From contig NW_019211459.1 in the NCBI RefSeq assembly GCF_002443255.2, positions 3,595,669-3,659,668 of the forward strand: a stretch of 64,000 nucleotides of DNA. The letters are read 5' to 3'. This DNA is from Varroa destructor. Lineage: Eukaryota > Arthropoda > Arachnida > Mesostigmata > Varroidae. Positions 37,601-48,125 of this stretch are shown here, piece by piece (the stretch's first letter is position 1; every line of letters starts with the position of its first letter). Made by a program: the position numbers and the translations under genes. Under the pieces are notes generated by a model. It had not been told where the DNA came from, did no database searches, and worked only from the letters and a program-made list of their open reading frames with translations.

Positions 37601-39100
37601 CGACTCTCTGTATGTCGATTGGTTCTTACGGAAATTCCATCGCGTATTGTTTTGTTGCCGACCTACTCCGATAAAGGAAGTGATTTCTGACGCCGGCCAG
37701 GCGATCATCGCTTACCTAATGGATTTTGAAGCTTCAAATTTACTATAGCTTCGTTGGATACCATGACACTGATAGGTAACGGGATGTTACAAGAGAGCTC
37801 TGAATAATTAGCGATTTTTTCGGCCGACTAATAAGAAAAAGAGGCTTGAAATTTATTTCAGTACTGGCCTAGTTCAAGCTATTTAATAATACTCGTTCGA
37901 CAATTGACTAGCAATAGAAGCAGCGAATTTCAGCCTCGGGAACGATTTGTCACTCCTGGCCGTTGTCACTTGTTGTTACTCGCTACCGATTCAAACATAC
38001 GGACTAACAGCATCCAGTAGCCTCTAACTTGGTACTGGCAAACGAGGCTTGCATTCAAAGTAGCTCCATCCGGCCGTGGAGAAAGACGCTTGCTCGTAAA
38101 GCTCGGTCCATGTGACCCGAAAAGGCAATACTTACGACGGGTAACGAATCTCGACTCCTCACCAACTTTCTTTCGCCCGACCGCACGATCTGGAGTTGCC
38201 ACTATGATGGGTCGATCCCAGGTCGGCGTCCCACACCCCTAACCTTCCTCTATCATGTACACTACAGACAAGCAACAGGTTCTGTGACGGATGTACTCTG
38301 CTAGACGCGAACTACATATTTTTCCATAGAGGATGACGTTCAGCAGGAGGAATGCAGTGATTGGCTGAGAAAAGCCAAAGGGCTTTCTAAGATATGGAAT
38401 AGGGGTTTTTATTAATAGGCGGAATTCCTCTCGAAAAGTTTCATTACTCTATTCTTTGGTATAGTTATCATGTATCAACGAATAAATTCTGGCAGGATAA
38501 AATCGGGGTTTGCGATTTAGGAGACTGACTTTATCTATGATTATTTATCGTATGCTTCAGCACGCTTCGGAGCAGATAAGATTAAGGTAGGTTTAGACAA
38601 TAACGAACCAATAATCCAGAGGCACGCTCAGAACGCCGGTAGCCATGGAACACGCTTGACACTGTTAATTCGACATCAACAGAGTTTACCCCATGTTACC
38701 CAAGCTGGTCAGCGTATGATCGTCATGTTAACAGATAGGCTCTGGTCGAACGTTTTTAACGCGTGATAGCAATGAAGTTAATACTAACTTAAATTTATAT
38801 TACATATTGGAGATTCTTGGTGTCTTTAGCATAGTGGTAGAAATTCACTCGCAATAGTTAAAAACGTGGGTTTTGTATATGCTATTATGTCATGCATTTG
38901 GGCCGATCGGTACAGGTTGATGCACTTTCAGTGACGAGACCCAATGTTCTATGCAGGCCTTATTGTTACAATACAAAACAAAATATACGTTTTCGTGGAA
39001 AAATCAAGTACTGCATTAGCTTTACATTAAAGCAGAATTTTAATCCAAAAACACTTACAGACATTTGTATAGAACAATTCCTTATCGAAATCGATTGTTC
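31640..39100. other. Long stretch with no firm gene
   Basis: Scattered frames without domains. Items noted: a GC-richer block at 32.5-33.2 kb with ATG frames on the minus strand at 32627-32878 (MSFPLLSGLAVSIS...) and 32274-32483; a minus-strand open frame at about 38124-38225 (WDRPIIVATPDRAVGRKK) ending at a strong donor GTC|GTAAGT; and a 42-codon plus frame near 37084-37209 (FAPKDLWPFADGEP). None could be joined into a gene. Confidence 0.25.
33392..33415 (+). repeat. (TTA)n microsatellite
   Basis: Eight TTA/TAT units in tandem. Confidence 0.95.
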
Positions 39101-39141
39101 TTTTGCACTCTCGAGAGTTGACAGATACGGGACGCCATACA

Positions 39142-39168
39142 CTATGTACCTAGGACAGACGTCGGCCA
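39142..39168 (-). CDS. Unknown protein, four-exon model, exon 4 with stop
   Basis: After a 62-base intron ending gcaaatttcag, phase 0 reads WPTSVLGT and TAG. The whole model gives about 131 residues. It would be equally possible that exon 3 splices elsewhere. Confidence 0.25.
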   Translation of the reverse strand, partial: WPTSVLGT

Positions 39169-39230
39169 CTGAAATTTGCCCTCCGATTCCCCTGCCCCTT
39201 TTGTAATGCAGACGGTTAACTGGAACTCAC

Positions 39231-39313
39231 TAAAACGCTCGCAGTGGGTTTTAACGTAACCAGGCCCTCTGCTGTTAATTGATAGGCTTGTAGGCAAGCC
39301 ACGCAGGCCCATG
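39231..39313 (-). CDS. Unknown protein, four-exon model, exon 3
   Basis: Entry phase 1 (G+CA = Ala), WACVACLQAYQLTAEGLVTL then KPTASVL, with donor TTTTA|GTGAGT in phase 0. An in-frame TAG just before the acceptor (tagacag) pins the exon start. C-V-A-C is a second C-x2-C pair, echoing C-E-F-C in exon 2. The acceptor has a modest pyrimidine tract. Confidence 0.35.
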
Positions 39314-39458
39314 CTGTCTACGAACTTTATACACATCGACAAGCCCGCTCGCTAATTCTGTTGCTCTTTACTTACCGTGTCTACTGGAGTTGTCCTTCTA
39401 GGGGTGTCTTGTGCTTAATACGGGTCGGTTCGTGCTGTTGTCATGGTTGCCGACATAC

Positions 39459-39626
39459 CTGGTTCGTAATCTAGTTCTTGTTTACGGAAACAAGAAGAGT
39501 ACGAAATGATATGACGATCACCGATACAAAATTCACAGATTTTATCTGAATTTTCTATACGGACTAACTTCTGCTGACATGGATATCCCCACCAAAGTGC
39601 TGCAGTGCAGTGCCTTAGCGGCACCA
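39459..39626 (-). CDS. Unknown protein, four-exon model, exon 2
   Basis: Acceptor ttccataattttgcacag, entry phase 1 (T+TG = Leu), then VPLRHCTAALWWGYPCQQKL, VRIENSDKICEFCIGDRH and IISYSSCFRKQELDYEP, ending at an excellent donor CCAG|GTATGT in phase 1. A C-E-F-C pair and three further Cys could bind metal or form disulfides; no known finger pattern is matched. This exon has the best pair of splice sites in the model. Confidence 0.45.
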
Positions 39627-39669
39627 CTGTGCAAAATTATGGAACTATATTGCTTAATATATAAGAATA

Positions 39670-39705
39670 CATTTGATATATAGGAATATATAGGAATACA
39701 TTTAA
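39670..39705 (+). repeat. Short tandem repeat of tatataggaa type
   Basis: Units of gatatataggaatatataggaatacattt repeat a nearby ataagaatacatttgatata segment; a local minisatellite. Confidence 0.5.
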
Positions 39706-40163
39706 TGACGAAATATCTAACACGTGGATAGTATGGTGTTAATCGCGCAGATCATATGAAATAGTTCGAATCCGATATGAGATTCATTATCTTTCATTTA
39801 TTTTTGCCTTAGAAAATCTTCTTAGGTAAATTGGACAGCTGAACAGAGGAGAGAGCGTATTGAGAGAAATAAGGGCGATATGTCCGTGATATACTCCGTT
39901 TTTCTATTCTGAATTTGAAATTCAAGATCTGGTTTGATATTTGCCCATGTGTTCTAGCCTACATTGGTTTTGCTACGTCAGTGTTATTATCGGAGCAATT
40001 GATTGGCAGAGCGGGGCTAATCGTAGAGGAGTAGCTTTGTTTCGACTGAAAACGTATGATGAAACGCATCCGTTAAAATCTATATACTAGGTGTATGTTA
40101 CTATGGCTTTTTGTGTTATTTTTGAATCAAGATGTTCGAATTTGAATTGGTTCGTGTACTTAC

Positions 40164-40281
40164 AGCTCAGAGCATGCTTGGAAGCCGATCTTCTAAACTG
40201 CCGGCCATAAGCTGTGTCCGAAAGCAAGCTTTCGAGACAACCCCCACCCCATTCTCGAGGTGAACGAACCGTGACTACCAT
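40164..40281 (-). CDS. Unknown protein, four-exon model, exon 1
   Basis: ATG in good context (agacaATGG) opens MVVTVRSPREWGGGCLESLL, SDTAYGRQFRRSASKHALS and one base, ending at a strong donor GAGCT|GTAAGT in phase 1. A TATA box lies just upstream. The next acceptor in the expected phase is at 39626. Base composition is GC-richer than the surroundings. No signal peptide or domain is recognised. Confidence 0.4.
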
Positions 40282-40334
40282 TGTCTCCTACCGTCTCTGT
40301 CTCGTTTCCGTTGAACTCCCTTAAACAGGTTTCG

Positions 40335-40344
40335 CTTTTATATA
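40335..40344 (-). promoter_or_regulatory. TATA box of the four-exon gene at 39.1-40.3 kb
   Basis: TATATAAAAG on the minus strand, 54 bases upstream of the ATG at 40281. A start site 25-30 bases downstream would leave a leader of about 25 bases. The spacing supports a promoter; it has not been tested. Confidence 0.4.
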
Positions 40345-40359
40345 GGACGGACAACATCG

Positions 40360-41780
40360 GTAAGAGTAGTCTCCCACTGTTTTAAATTGATTTAGTCAAC
40401 AGACAATGCCCGCCAACTTTAAAGACTTTGAAAACAATAAAGTAATTTTCGTGATTAGATTAATAATGATGAGCATATTGTTTTTTCTTGTTTTTTTTAA
40501 TCGTTTTCGTTAGAATAACTAAACAGCTTTATTGAAAACGTAATTATACGCTCCTTGTGTAATTACAAATCTTTGCGAAACCCATTTGGATACTTACAAA
40601 AGTATAACTGAAAAAATAAACATTACATAGTTTTGAAAAACACGCAGCGATGCAACAAACGTATATGGACAACCAAGCATCGGTTCCATCGTCATGCTAC
40701 GGGTAACTACAAGCCGCTTCACCTATTTCTTGAATACAGTGCCATGGAATACTTCTTTATTTCTCGAAGTCCTGCTTCCTCGAAGCCTTCAACGAGAGTA
40801 CCTCCGTTAAAGTTAATAAGTGGATCAGCTAAAATAATTTTCAAAATGCATGTGCACTGATAGGAGTAAATCCTTAAGACTGTAGAGCGGTTGTAATAAG
40901 TGATCAACAGAACAAGCAAATAGTCCATAGTGTCCCATTTTGTCCTGGGTAGGCCAGCTGGAGGATCTTGGTTGTGCTGTAAATCGTCAGCTGTTGTATA
41001 GCATCGTCAGATAGTTTGGATGATAGGCAAAACGTTCGTGTGGGCAACATTTCACTGCAAATAACTGGAACAATGAACTCTGAGCCTTCGATGAAGCTTT
41101 TACATCGCGTTCTTCAATATCGACTCATATGCTGCTGAAGGCTGAAAGCTCGTACTTGGCTAAGTGGCAGTAGCCGGCATTTTCATTATATCGGATTTGC
41201 GTTCAACTAATAGCATGAACTTAAACTTTATACGAACGGAATTTATATATAGGGCCATTAGGCAGTATGAGAAGTTTAAAAGGTTCCAATATTTTCCCAT
41301 GATGTTTGCCTCAAAAGGCTATATTTCAGCAGACGAGCTACAATATTAATTTGTACTTTTTCAAATTAATCAAGATAAACAATTTTATAGTGCCCCTCTC
41401 ATGCCCTATTAGGAATGAAGATCGCTCAATTTTGTATGCGACAACGATCAACGAGAGGAGTTGAATCGTGTGAAATTTCTGTTTTCTGCTTCTTGCTGGG
41501 TGGACGAATAACATCGTCCAAGAATATAACAGAAACCCTGATGCTGAGTGTTTGCATTCATGGAAACTCTCGCGAAGTTGGTGGCTCTATCTGACGCTCA
41601 GCTTCCACAAGTGTAATTGTCTTCGCTCTACTTTTTTCCCCTTCCGTTCAACGTTCTATCGATGGCGTTACGGCCGCGAGAGATGTTCTGTCAAAACCAC
41701 CATACGCGATTTGTAATTCTATTGACTCGATAATGTTACTACCGTTATTACTACAACTGCGAGCAGACCATCAGTTAGAA
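40360..41780. other. Non-coding stretch
   Basis: Upstream of the four-exon gene. Short frames at 40633-40860 and 41164-41349 lack motifs. Confidence 0.3.
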
Positions 41781-41799
41781 TTCTATTGATAATGCTTGA

Positions 41800-42374
41800 A
41801 CGCATCCTGCTCTCGCTCTCTTCCTCGCCCGTTCTCGGTGGCCTCCTTTTTCCATGACCTTCCTATTCAGAGTTCTACCATCGAACGCAAGCGCCGGCGA
41901 TTCCGTGGTCACTTACTGCTTATGCATAATCGGCCTTTATTCTGCGGCTGGCAGGCAGTCAGCGAAGCCACTTCGAAACCGTGACCTGAAAGGCCGCCGC
42001 TTATTGCTTCTTGCCCTGTAACGAGACCGACGCGAGCCCTTGTAGTAGCGCAACGGGGTGTGGTGGATACAAATGTCTAAATATACCTCAACGGAAGGAC
42101 ACGAAAGCAGGCGAAATCTATAGAGGCTGACTGACTGGGTGGACGCACGGACGGACGGGCGACCAAAGTGATTCCTGCTCTATGCTGCTGGATTGATTGT
42201 ATTGCCCTGATCTTTCTTGATCTCAAACAAGGCAGCCAGCGAAGGGCTAACCTGTCGGACGTGAACGTCAATAATGTATAAGCTACAATGGTGCTTTGAC
42301 GCACTATAGCTAAAGCTAAGCAGAATTGTTGCGCAGATCTGGCCGACTCGGCCCAACATTGCCCCCTCAACCTA
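41800..42374 (+). promoter_or_regulatory. GC-rich region, possible promoter and leader
   Basis: Higher GC and CpG content than the flanks, with cacggacggacgggcg-type runs and CT-rich segments, ending at the ATG of the 42-codon frame. Assignment as promoter and leader is inference from composition and position. Confidence 0.25.
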
Positions 42375-42503
42375 ATGGAGCCTTCCAACAAAAAGGCCGA
42401 TTCCGGAGCAGTAGTAGTAGTAATGGAAGGGGTGTTCGACTTTGGCCATGCTGGCGGCTCAAGGTTCGTCAGCAGTGGTAGTAGTGGCTCCTTGTCAGCA
42501 TAA
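42375..42503 (+). CDS. Small ORF or first coding exon downstream of a GC-rich leader
   Basis: ATG at 42375 opens MEPSNKKADSGAVVVVMEGV, FDFGHAGGSRFVSS and GSSGSLSA, then TAA at 42501-42503: 42 residues, rich in Gly, Ser, Val and Asp. A second in-frame ATG follows the (AGT)n tract at 42409-42423. About 600 bases of GC-richer DNA lie upstream, as at a promoter with leader. The composition reads like the low-complexity N-terminus of a nuclear factor, but no family is recognised. It may splice out before the TAA. The opposite strand has a longer frame without an ATG, which I regard as its shadow. Confidence 0.35.
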   Translation: MEPSNKKADSGAVVVVMEGVFDFGHAGGSRFVSSGSSGSLSA

Positions 42504-42519
42504 CACAGAGCATGTCTTT

Positions 42520-43400
42520 CATCTTTATTTTTTTTTCAATTTCAATTTCAAAGTCTAACTGATGACTTGAAGAAGAACTAATAACAGATCTAATATTTAC
42601 ATGAGTTGATCTAGCAATGAGATAAATGCTTAATTAAAGCAAGTATTAGGATCAAACGATAGGTTTCTTAAGGTGCTCATCAAAAGAATACAGTGTCGTC
42701 TATCAGAGTGGAATCTCAATCACTGCCTACGTAATTCCATTACATATCCGCATTAAGCCATACTGGACTATATTAATCGTGTGTAATTATTTAGTATTAC
42801 ATCAATATAGCTATTTCTTGAGAGTAATACCTGCTCAATGTAATTTCAATTTATATTAGTTACTCAAAAGTTATTTTATCTAGCTGAAGTTAGTGTGCGC
42901 GAAATTTTGAAAACGACACAACTCATTTGGAAATTGCTCCAGTCTAGGGCTAAAAGTCTGACATTTTACTGATGCTTTTAATAGGTGGTTATGAATCAGT
43001 TGCTTCTGTCAACGTATATGCGACCTATCTACGCCAAGCAATCATCCGTTATAGTTTTTCAAAGATAAAGAAGCGAATCTATGAACGGAAGTATCTATAA
43101 AGATGCATCTAAAACGTATGAACATCTTAAAAGTTGTTTGCGTCAACGCCATCATGTAGATAGATGTGTTTGTATGACGGTCATACGTGTAAGGATATGT
43201 TTATTCATACACATGCTGTACAAACTATTCTACGCAATGGACAAAACCTAAACGCGTTTGTTAGCTATATTTCAAACTGATCTGCAGTAATCTAAAATTA
43301 ATCTAGCAATTACCACCATTGCTACAAACATACACCTACGATACTCGGCGTTTTTCGTGTATCCAGCTTTTTTTATGTTTAGGAACAAATGATGTCCTTA
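42520..43400. other. AT-rich non-coding stretch
   Basis: Nothing recognisable. Confidence 0.35.
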
Positions 43401-43415
43401 ATCTAATCTTTATCC

Positions 43416-43685
43416 GAAGTCGATTATCGGAACTTTCGTATCGGTGCTTATAGGTATGGACAAATGAACTGGGACCCGATGCGGGCAGGCAAATGTCCAC
43501 AGCATCACCATCGGCTCGTAAGCTACGAACACGCGTCCAAGCCTAAAATCCCAATGTACTTTAGGTTACGCTTCTTATCGGCGAAGCATACCAGTAGTGA
43601 AGGGAAGCCCTTCTGTGTCCTGTCCGATTGCCTGTCAGTGTTTTACAAAGTGGATCGTATCCCTAGCGGCAGGATCGAAGCGTAG
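43416..43685 (+). CDS. Open frame of about 90 codons, candidate terminal exon
   Basis: One frame is open from a TAA at about 43411 to TAG at 43683-43685: LSEVDYRNFRIGAYRYGQMN, WDPMRAGKCPQHHHRLVSYE, HASKPKIPMYFRLRFLSAKH, then GKPFCVLSDCLSVFYKVDRI. An internal ATG is at 43464. It looks well mixed and GC-richer than its flanks. There are donor-like sites at 43519 (GTAAGC) and 43687 (GTAAGA, just after the stop) and an acceptor-like AG at 43452, so the exon limits are unclear. No family recognised. Confidence 0.3.
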   Translation, partial: EVDYRNFRIGAYRYGQMNWDPMRAGKCPQHHHRLVSYEHASKPKIPMYFRLRFLSAKHTSSEGKPFCVLSDCLSVFYKVDRIPSGRIEA

Positions 43686-43699
43686 GGTAAGACACTCAC

Positions 43700-45260
43700 G
43701 TGAGGGAGGCAGCTAAGGACGGAGGCGGGGAAAACTGGAGAAACGAGAGAAATGTAGCGTATTCCTCTCTCTCTTCAAACCAGTAGGATATCTCTTGTGT
43801 AGCTGTCCCCTCGACCGTCTGGAGTACAACAGTCGTATCAACGCACAGTAGTATCTAGTCATGGCTATCTGCAGAGGATGCCTCGAAACCCTCTTATTGT
43901 TTGCTTCGTCGAAGTCGAAGCTTCGGTGTGACAGGTCATATCACGACCTCATATCGCATCGCCTTTAGCTTTTTGAGTTTTGTACAAACAGTAAATTTGA
44001 TAATATTGTTCAATCGCTTGCGTGTCATCTCTCTTCGGTGAACCATATGATCAGCTCTGAACGAATAACAATGTGCTGCATATATCTCGATCAGGAGATA
44101 ATTGCATTCGTAAATTTGTAATAAACGTATATACACCACACATATTAGCGATACCCCCACATTGTTCATTTAACAAATATAAAGCTAAATCTGCGCAAGT
44201 TATACAACGTTTCATTAAGTATTCATCAGGTACTACGGCAGGCCTTATTGTTGAATCAAGACCGCTATGGTCTAGTGATAGCGAGTTGCGTGTTGCGGCT
44301 GACACACAGGCATGTACAGGATATTTTCACCATAGTTCTCCTCGAGAGCATGAAGTGCGCGTTTATTTTATAACTCGAATGGATGCAACATGTCCTCAAG
44401 AGTCTGAAGTGTGCAGACCGTGCTCCTAAATAAACTATCCACCTCACGAAGCTCGATATATCTGACACTTAGCTTTTTTTTGTTTTTTATTTATATACTT
44501 TAAAAAGCGATCTGGCATTAAATGGTCGGACTGGGATTTTTTTTTTATCAGCTTATGTTAAATTCTGTGGTATTGTGCATTACTGTATCCTATAATGGGA
44601 AGCGACTCAACTTTAACTGAGCAAGTTGAAGCGGTTGAAAGGTTACTCAGAAAACTAACAGGGATATGATTGTCGAAATACATGTCTCCAATGCAAAAAC
44701 ATATTAACATAACTGGCTTGTTTATAGACGCGCGTATGAAAAAACTAACTTAATCCGCATCTGTCACGCGAGATTAAAATTTGACGATCATGATGATTTG
44801 ATAATCTCCCTAAACGGAGATTGAAGTCTAAACCTCATCTAAATAAGAGCTCGTTTTTCAGTCCTTTTTTGTCAAACGTAGTTTTTTTTTGCAAGCCTTT
44901 AGTCTGTCTGAATGACAGTTGGCGCTTCAACCTATAAAATGCGCGTTTATGAATATGATAACCTCCTAATTCAATGAAAATCTGAGCGAAATTTTAAGCC
45001 AATACAATAGAAAATATCGGTGGGGCTAAATCTGGAGAAACATGGTGGATAGTCAATCAAGTTGAAGTTCTATTCGTAAATTCGGCAATTCGTAAAATTA
45101 AAGATGGCAACAACTGAAGTGTGAGATGGTGTCTTGTCTCGCTAGGGCAATGCTTTTTTTTATTAATAAAATATGGTCGTATCCTCTTGATGTTCCCCTA
45201 GAGCTTCCCGTTTTCAGAATTGTTGATTAATTTATGTCTGTGACTATACTGAAACGTTTC
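43700..45260. other. Mostly non-coding
   Basis: Overlapping frames on both strands at 43936-44468 carry no motif. A tRNA-like tggtctagtga string at about 44268 lacks the rest of a tRNA. Confidence 0.3.
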
Positions 45261-45270
45261 ATTTTTGCAG

Positions 45271-45350
45271 TCGATGAGACAACCATTACTTTCATCGGAG
45301 CCAATTCACCTTGTGCAGGCCACCGTTTTCACCGAGCCCTGTTTTCAGGA
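45271..45350 (+). CDS. Candidate internal exon, unknown protein
   Basis: Strong acceptor (actgaaacgtttcatttttgcag) and strong donor (CAGGA|GTAAGG) 80 bases apart. Two frames are open: SMRQPLLSSEPIHLVQATVF then TEPCFQ (exit phase 2), or DETTITFIGANSPCAGHRF then HRALFSG (exit phase 0). The first joins the exon at 45634 in phase. Unknown family. Confidence 0.3.
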
Positions 45351-45633
45351 GTAAGGCGCCATCCACGTTTCACGCACGGGTGTTAATGGACGCCAAAGCT
45401 CCGACTAATTTCGCTTTAACTGCTTTAGCAGGGCTTGGGAAATACTCATTAGAGTGATGATCTGCAAGACTACAGATCCTTTGCTTCGCGCTTTTAAAAC
45501 TTGAGAGGAGTCAATCTCTTCTAGTGTCTCAAAGCTTTCGTTTTTTGACCAGCAACCCCATTGTCAGATAGCTTTGTATTGTTCATAGTATAGGATCTAA
45601 ACAAGCTATAGTAATGCGAAGTGCTGTTTTCAG

Positions 45634-45680
45634 AGCACCAGCTGTGCTCGCTTTTAGCTGTAAAAGAAGAGAAGTTAAAG
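45634..45680 (+). CDS. Candidate internal exon following 45271-45350
   Basis: Acceptor gaagtgctgttttcag and strong donor TTAAAG|GTAAGT. Entered in phase 2 it reads (E)APAVLAFSCKRREVK and exits in phase 1. An alternative is a first coding exon from the ATG at 45614 (MRSAVFRAPAVLAFSC...). The reverse strand has a frame with its own acceptor-like tract (ttaacttctcttcttttacag), so strand is not secure. Confidence 0.25.
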
Positions 45681-46171
45681 GTAAGTTTTCTTGTTGTTTA
45701 AGTTTTTGATTGCTACGTTGAAGTTCGAGGAACGCCGGATTGCGGATCGGACTACCCGGACACGAACTAGGAAGCTGTTTCTCCGGCTGTGTCCATGCCA
45801 AATGTTCAGATATAGATCACACTCAGATGAAACTTAATTTTTGAGATTTTTTTCTAAACATTCCCGAATGCTTTAGGTAGTTAGGAGAGCAGAAGGCAGC
45901 TGATCTTGCGTGTGCTCTTGAATCATTATCAGATCTATTTATTAGTGAAAGATCAACTATAGCAAATTAGTTTTTATACATCTACGCTCAACATGCGTAA
46001 AAGTATATTTTCCACTACCTGGAAGCTAACGAGATTGATTAAATAAGGTTCATCCATTTATCGAAACAAGGTGGCCAGAACTCAGGCGTTAAGATGTGGA
46101 AGAAAACGCTCATTGTAGAATACTGAGCAAGACTAGTGATCTAGTATGCTTCCAAGAAAGCCGCGAAAGAA

Positions 46172-46210
46172 CCTTGTAGCGGAGGCATCTTTTAAAGCGT
46201 CGCTACAAGG
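46172..46210. repeat. 10-bp perfect inverted repeat
   Basis: CCTTGTAGCG at 46172-46181 and CGCTACAAGG at 46201-46210, with 19 bases between. It lies just beyond the 3' side of the hAT-like fragment. Confidence 0.85.
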
Positions 46211-46426
46211 AACTTGTCATCGGTACGCACAATATATAACACTTAAGTTTCATTCGGCTTGATAACTACTTTATTTGCGCGACACTGTGTTATTCGAGGG
46301 CGAAGATCCTATCCTGGAGAGAATCCTGGAAGGTATTGTGGTTCGCATTAATGATTCACAACCTTTTGTTTAGATAATCAGTAAAGGATCACAAGGCTGA
46401 CCGTGTAATCCATCAACGTGGAAAAA

Positions 46427-46612
46427 TTAAAGCTTGGCGTTGAACTTCTTTGATGCCATGTTTTCCATGACAATGTACACGCAATTAAATTCACGCTTGA
46501 GGTTGACAATCAGGTCAGCACAGGACGCAACAATATAACGCGCAGTCTCTGCCAGTTCTGGAATGGTTTTTGGGACGGAACGTTTCGAGCTGAGCTGGTT
46601 CTGCCGAAGTCT
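46427..46612 (-). mobile_element. hAT-like transposase fragment (DUF659-type region)
   Basis: An open minus frame ending in TAA reads VPKTIPELAETARYIVASC, ADLIVNLKREFNCVYIVMEN and MASKKFNAKL. This follows the pattern of hAT transposases, where residues before the catalytic region read t-a-e-y-l-x-x-x-x-x-d-l-I-x-x-l-x-x-x-f-n-v-x-x-I-V-T-D-N-A-A-N-M; here the D-N has become E-N. No ATG precedes it. With the piece at 47967-48125 it marks a decayed hAT copy. The identity rests on a remembered motif. Confidence 0.45.
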
Positions 46613-47966
46613 TCAAGATGCGTCGTGGATATTTGTTTATTATTTCGTTTAGTGTAAACGGGACTCTGAATCATCTCTAACTTTCGTCTTGTGGATTGGC
46701 ATTTACTGGGCTAGCTTGAGACCGTTTTGCCTAAACGCAATCTGGGATAATTGTGTTTATTACGTGCTCTGAAGTAGCAACGATCATGTCTTTCCCAAAT
46801 GAAAGCTGCGGGCTTACGTGTTCCCTTATTCTATCCAAGGTTTCGAATGGAGTCGAGCAAGGACACAGATCTGAGCTTTGCCCGCGACCCTAATGAAAAT
46901 GAGATGTCAATTGGAGCCGAGACCACGTAAAGCCTAGTGACGTTTAAGTCGAAAAATCCTATAGGCACTAAAATTTAGACCTAATTTGCAGGTATCAATT
47001 AAAATCATTGACAAGAGTTCTACGATGAGTCAGTACAACGTCGCCGACTATACATTTTCGAGCTAAGGGAACGGACGTTTTGACTTGCTTGACGCGATGC
47101 AAAATTTTTTACATGTTACAGCCATTCGCGCAATTTCGCTTGATTTTAGATTGCACAGAGCTTTAACGAAGCTTTAATTTTCAATTTCGTAACTATTTGT
47201 GACGGGAAGAACTTACGATAAGGGTATTTAAGGACAGTTGATGGTTCTTTAAAGATTACGTTTATACCGGTCACGGAGTCCCCTAAATTTGGACACATTT
47301 TCAAAATTCGACAAATTTAGTAGGATGCAAGAGTCGTTGCCACAAGTGTTGAAACTTGTTTTGGCCAACATCTAAATTCCCCCACTCCATGACTCTGCAA
47401 ACAAGCTGCCTTTATGTCTCTTTAATCCTTCTGGCATCTTGTGCTTGTTGGTAAGGAAGAAGTGCCGATGTAGTATTGCTTTGCTAGATAGACAATGACA
47501 GAGAGGGTATCATGAGGCTGATACCTGCATATTTTGGTAGAGGTAGGTAATAGCACAAAAAGTAAGAGTCGAAAAATGAGATGCGGTTATCGAAGCCATT
47601 GCTATATACGACTAGCGTGAGAAGATGCAGATCGTTTTGAAGCCCATTGAGAACCTGTAGCGCTTATCAGCTAAAGTAGTATCGAAATAGAGACATGAAA
47701 TATTTACTAGATCAACTGTGCATGGAAACAATTGTTAGTTGTACGAGATTCCAGTGGAGAACAACGATGAGTCGAGCTCATTAAGGAAGAGATTGATAAG
47801 CCTGTCTAAACGCTTACGCGTTCTGCTTACGCCTCCAGGCCTGTACGCTGATTGCTTATAGTGATTGACTACCTCCACTTTTAGGAAATTTACTGGCGTA
47901 ACGGGATCCTTTATAGAAAATTTGTCTATAAAAATAATTATACCACTGTAACGCCCGTCATTACAT

Positions 47967-48125
47967 TCAGAGGCTTATGTCGCCCGCTACTTCTCTTCCG
48001 CTTAGCTGGGTCTGCGATATTGTCACGTTGAAATGTTCATTGTGAATAATAGTGGCCATATTGTTTTTGGCCGTTTCTCGTACAAGGGCGTACGGGTCCC
48101 ACTTTGTTTGTGGGTGACCACGAAC
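47967..48125 (-). mobile_element. hAT-like N-terminus, decayed BED-type zinc finger
   Basis: One minus frame of 52 codons reads VRGHPQTKWDPYALVRETAK, NNMATIIHNEHFNVTIS, resembling the start of a BED finger in hAT proteins (G-R-P-x-S-x-V-W-x-x-F, then A-x-C-x-x-C). The two Cys positions read Ile and Asn, so the metal site is lost. It lies on the same strand and about 1.4 kb upstream of the other hAT-like piece, the order expected for one element. Confidence 0.4.

Noticed and set aside
44268..44330. tRNA-like tggtctagtga string
   Set aside because: No B box, no pairing acceptor stem.
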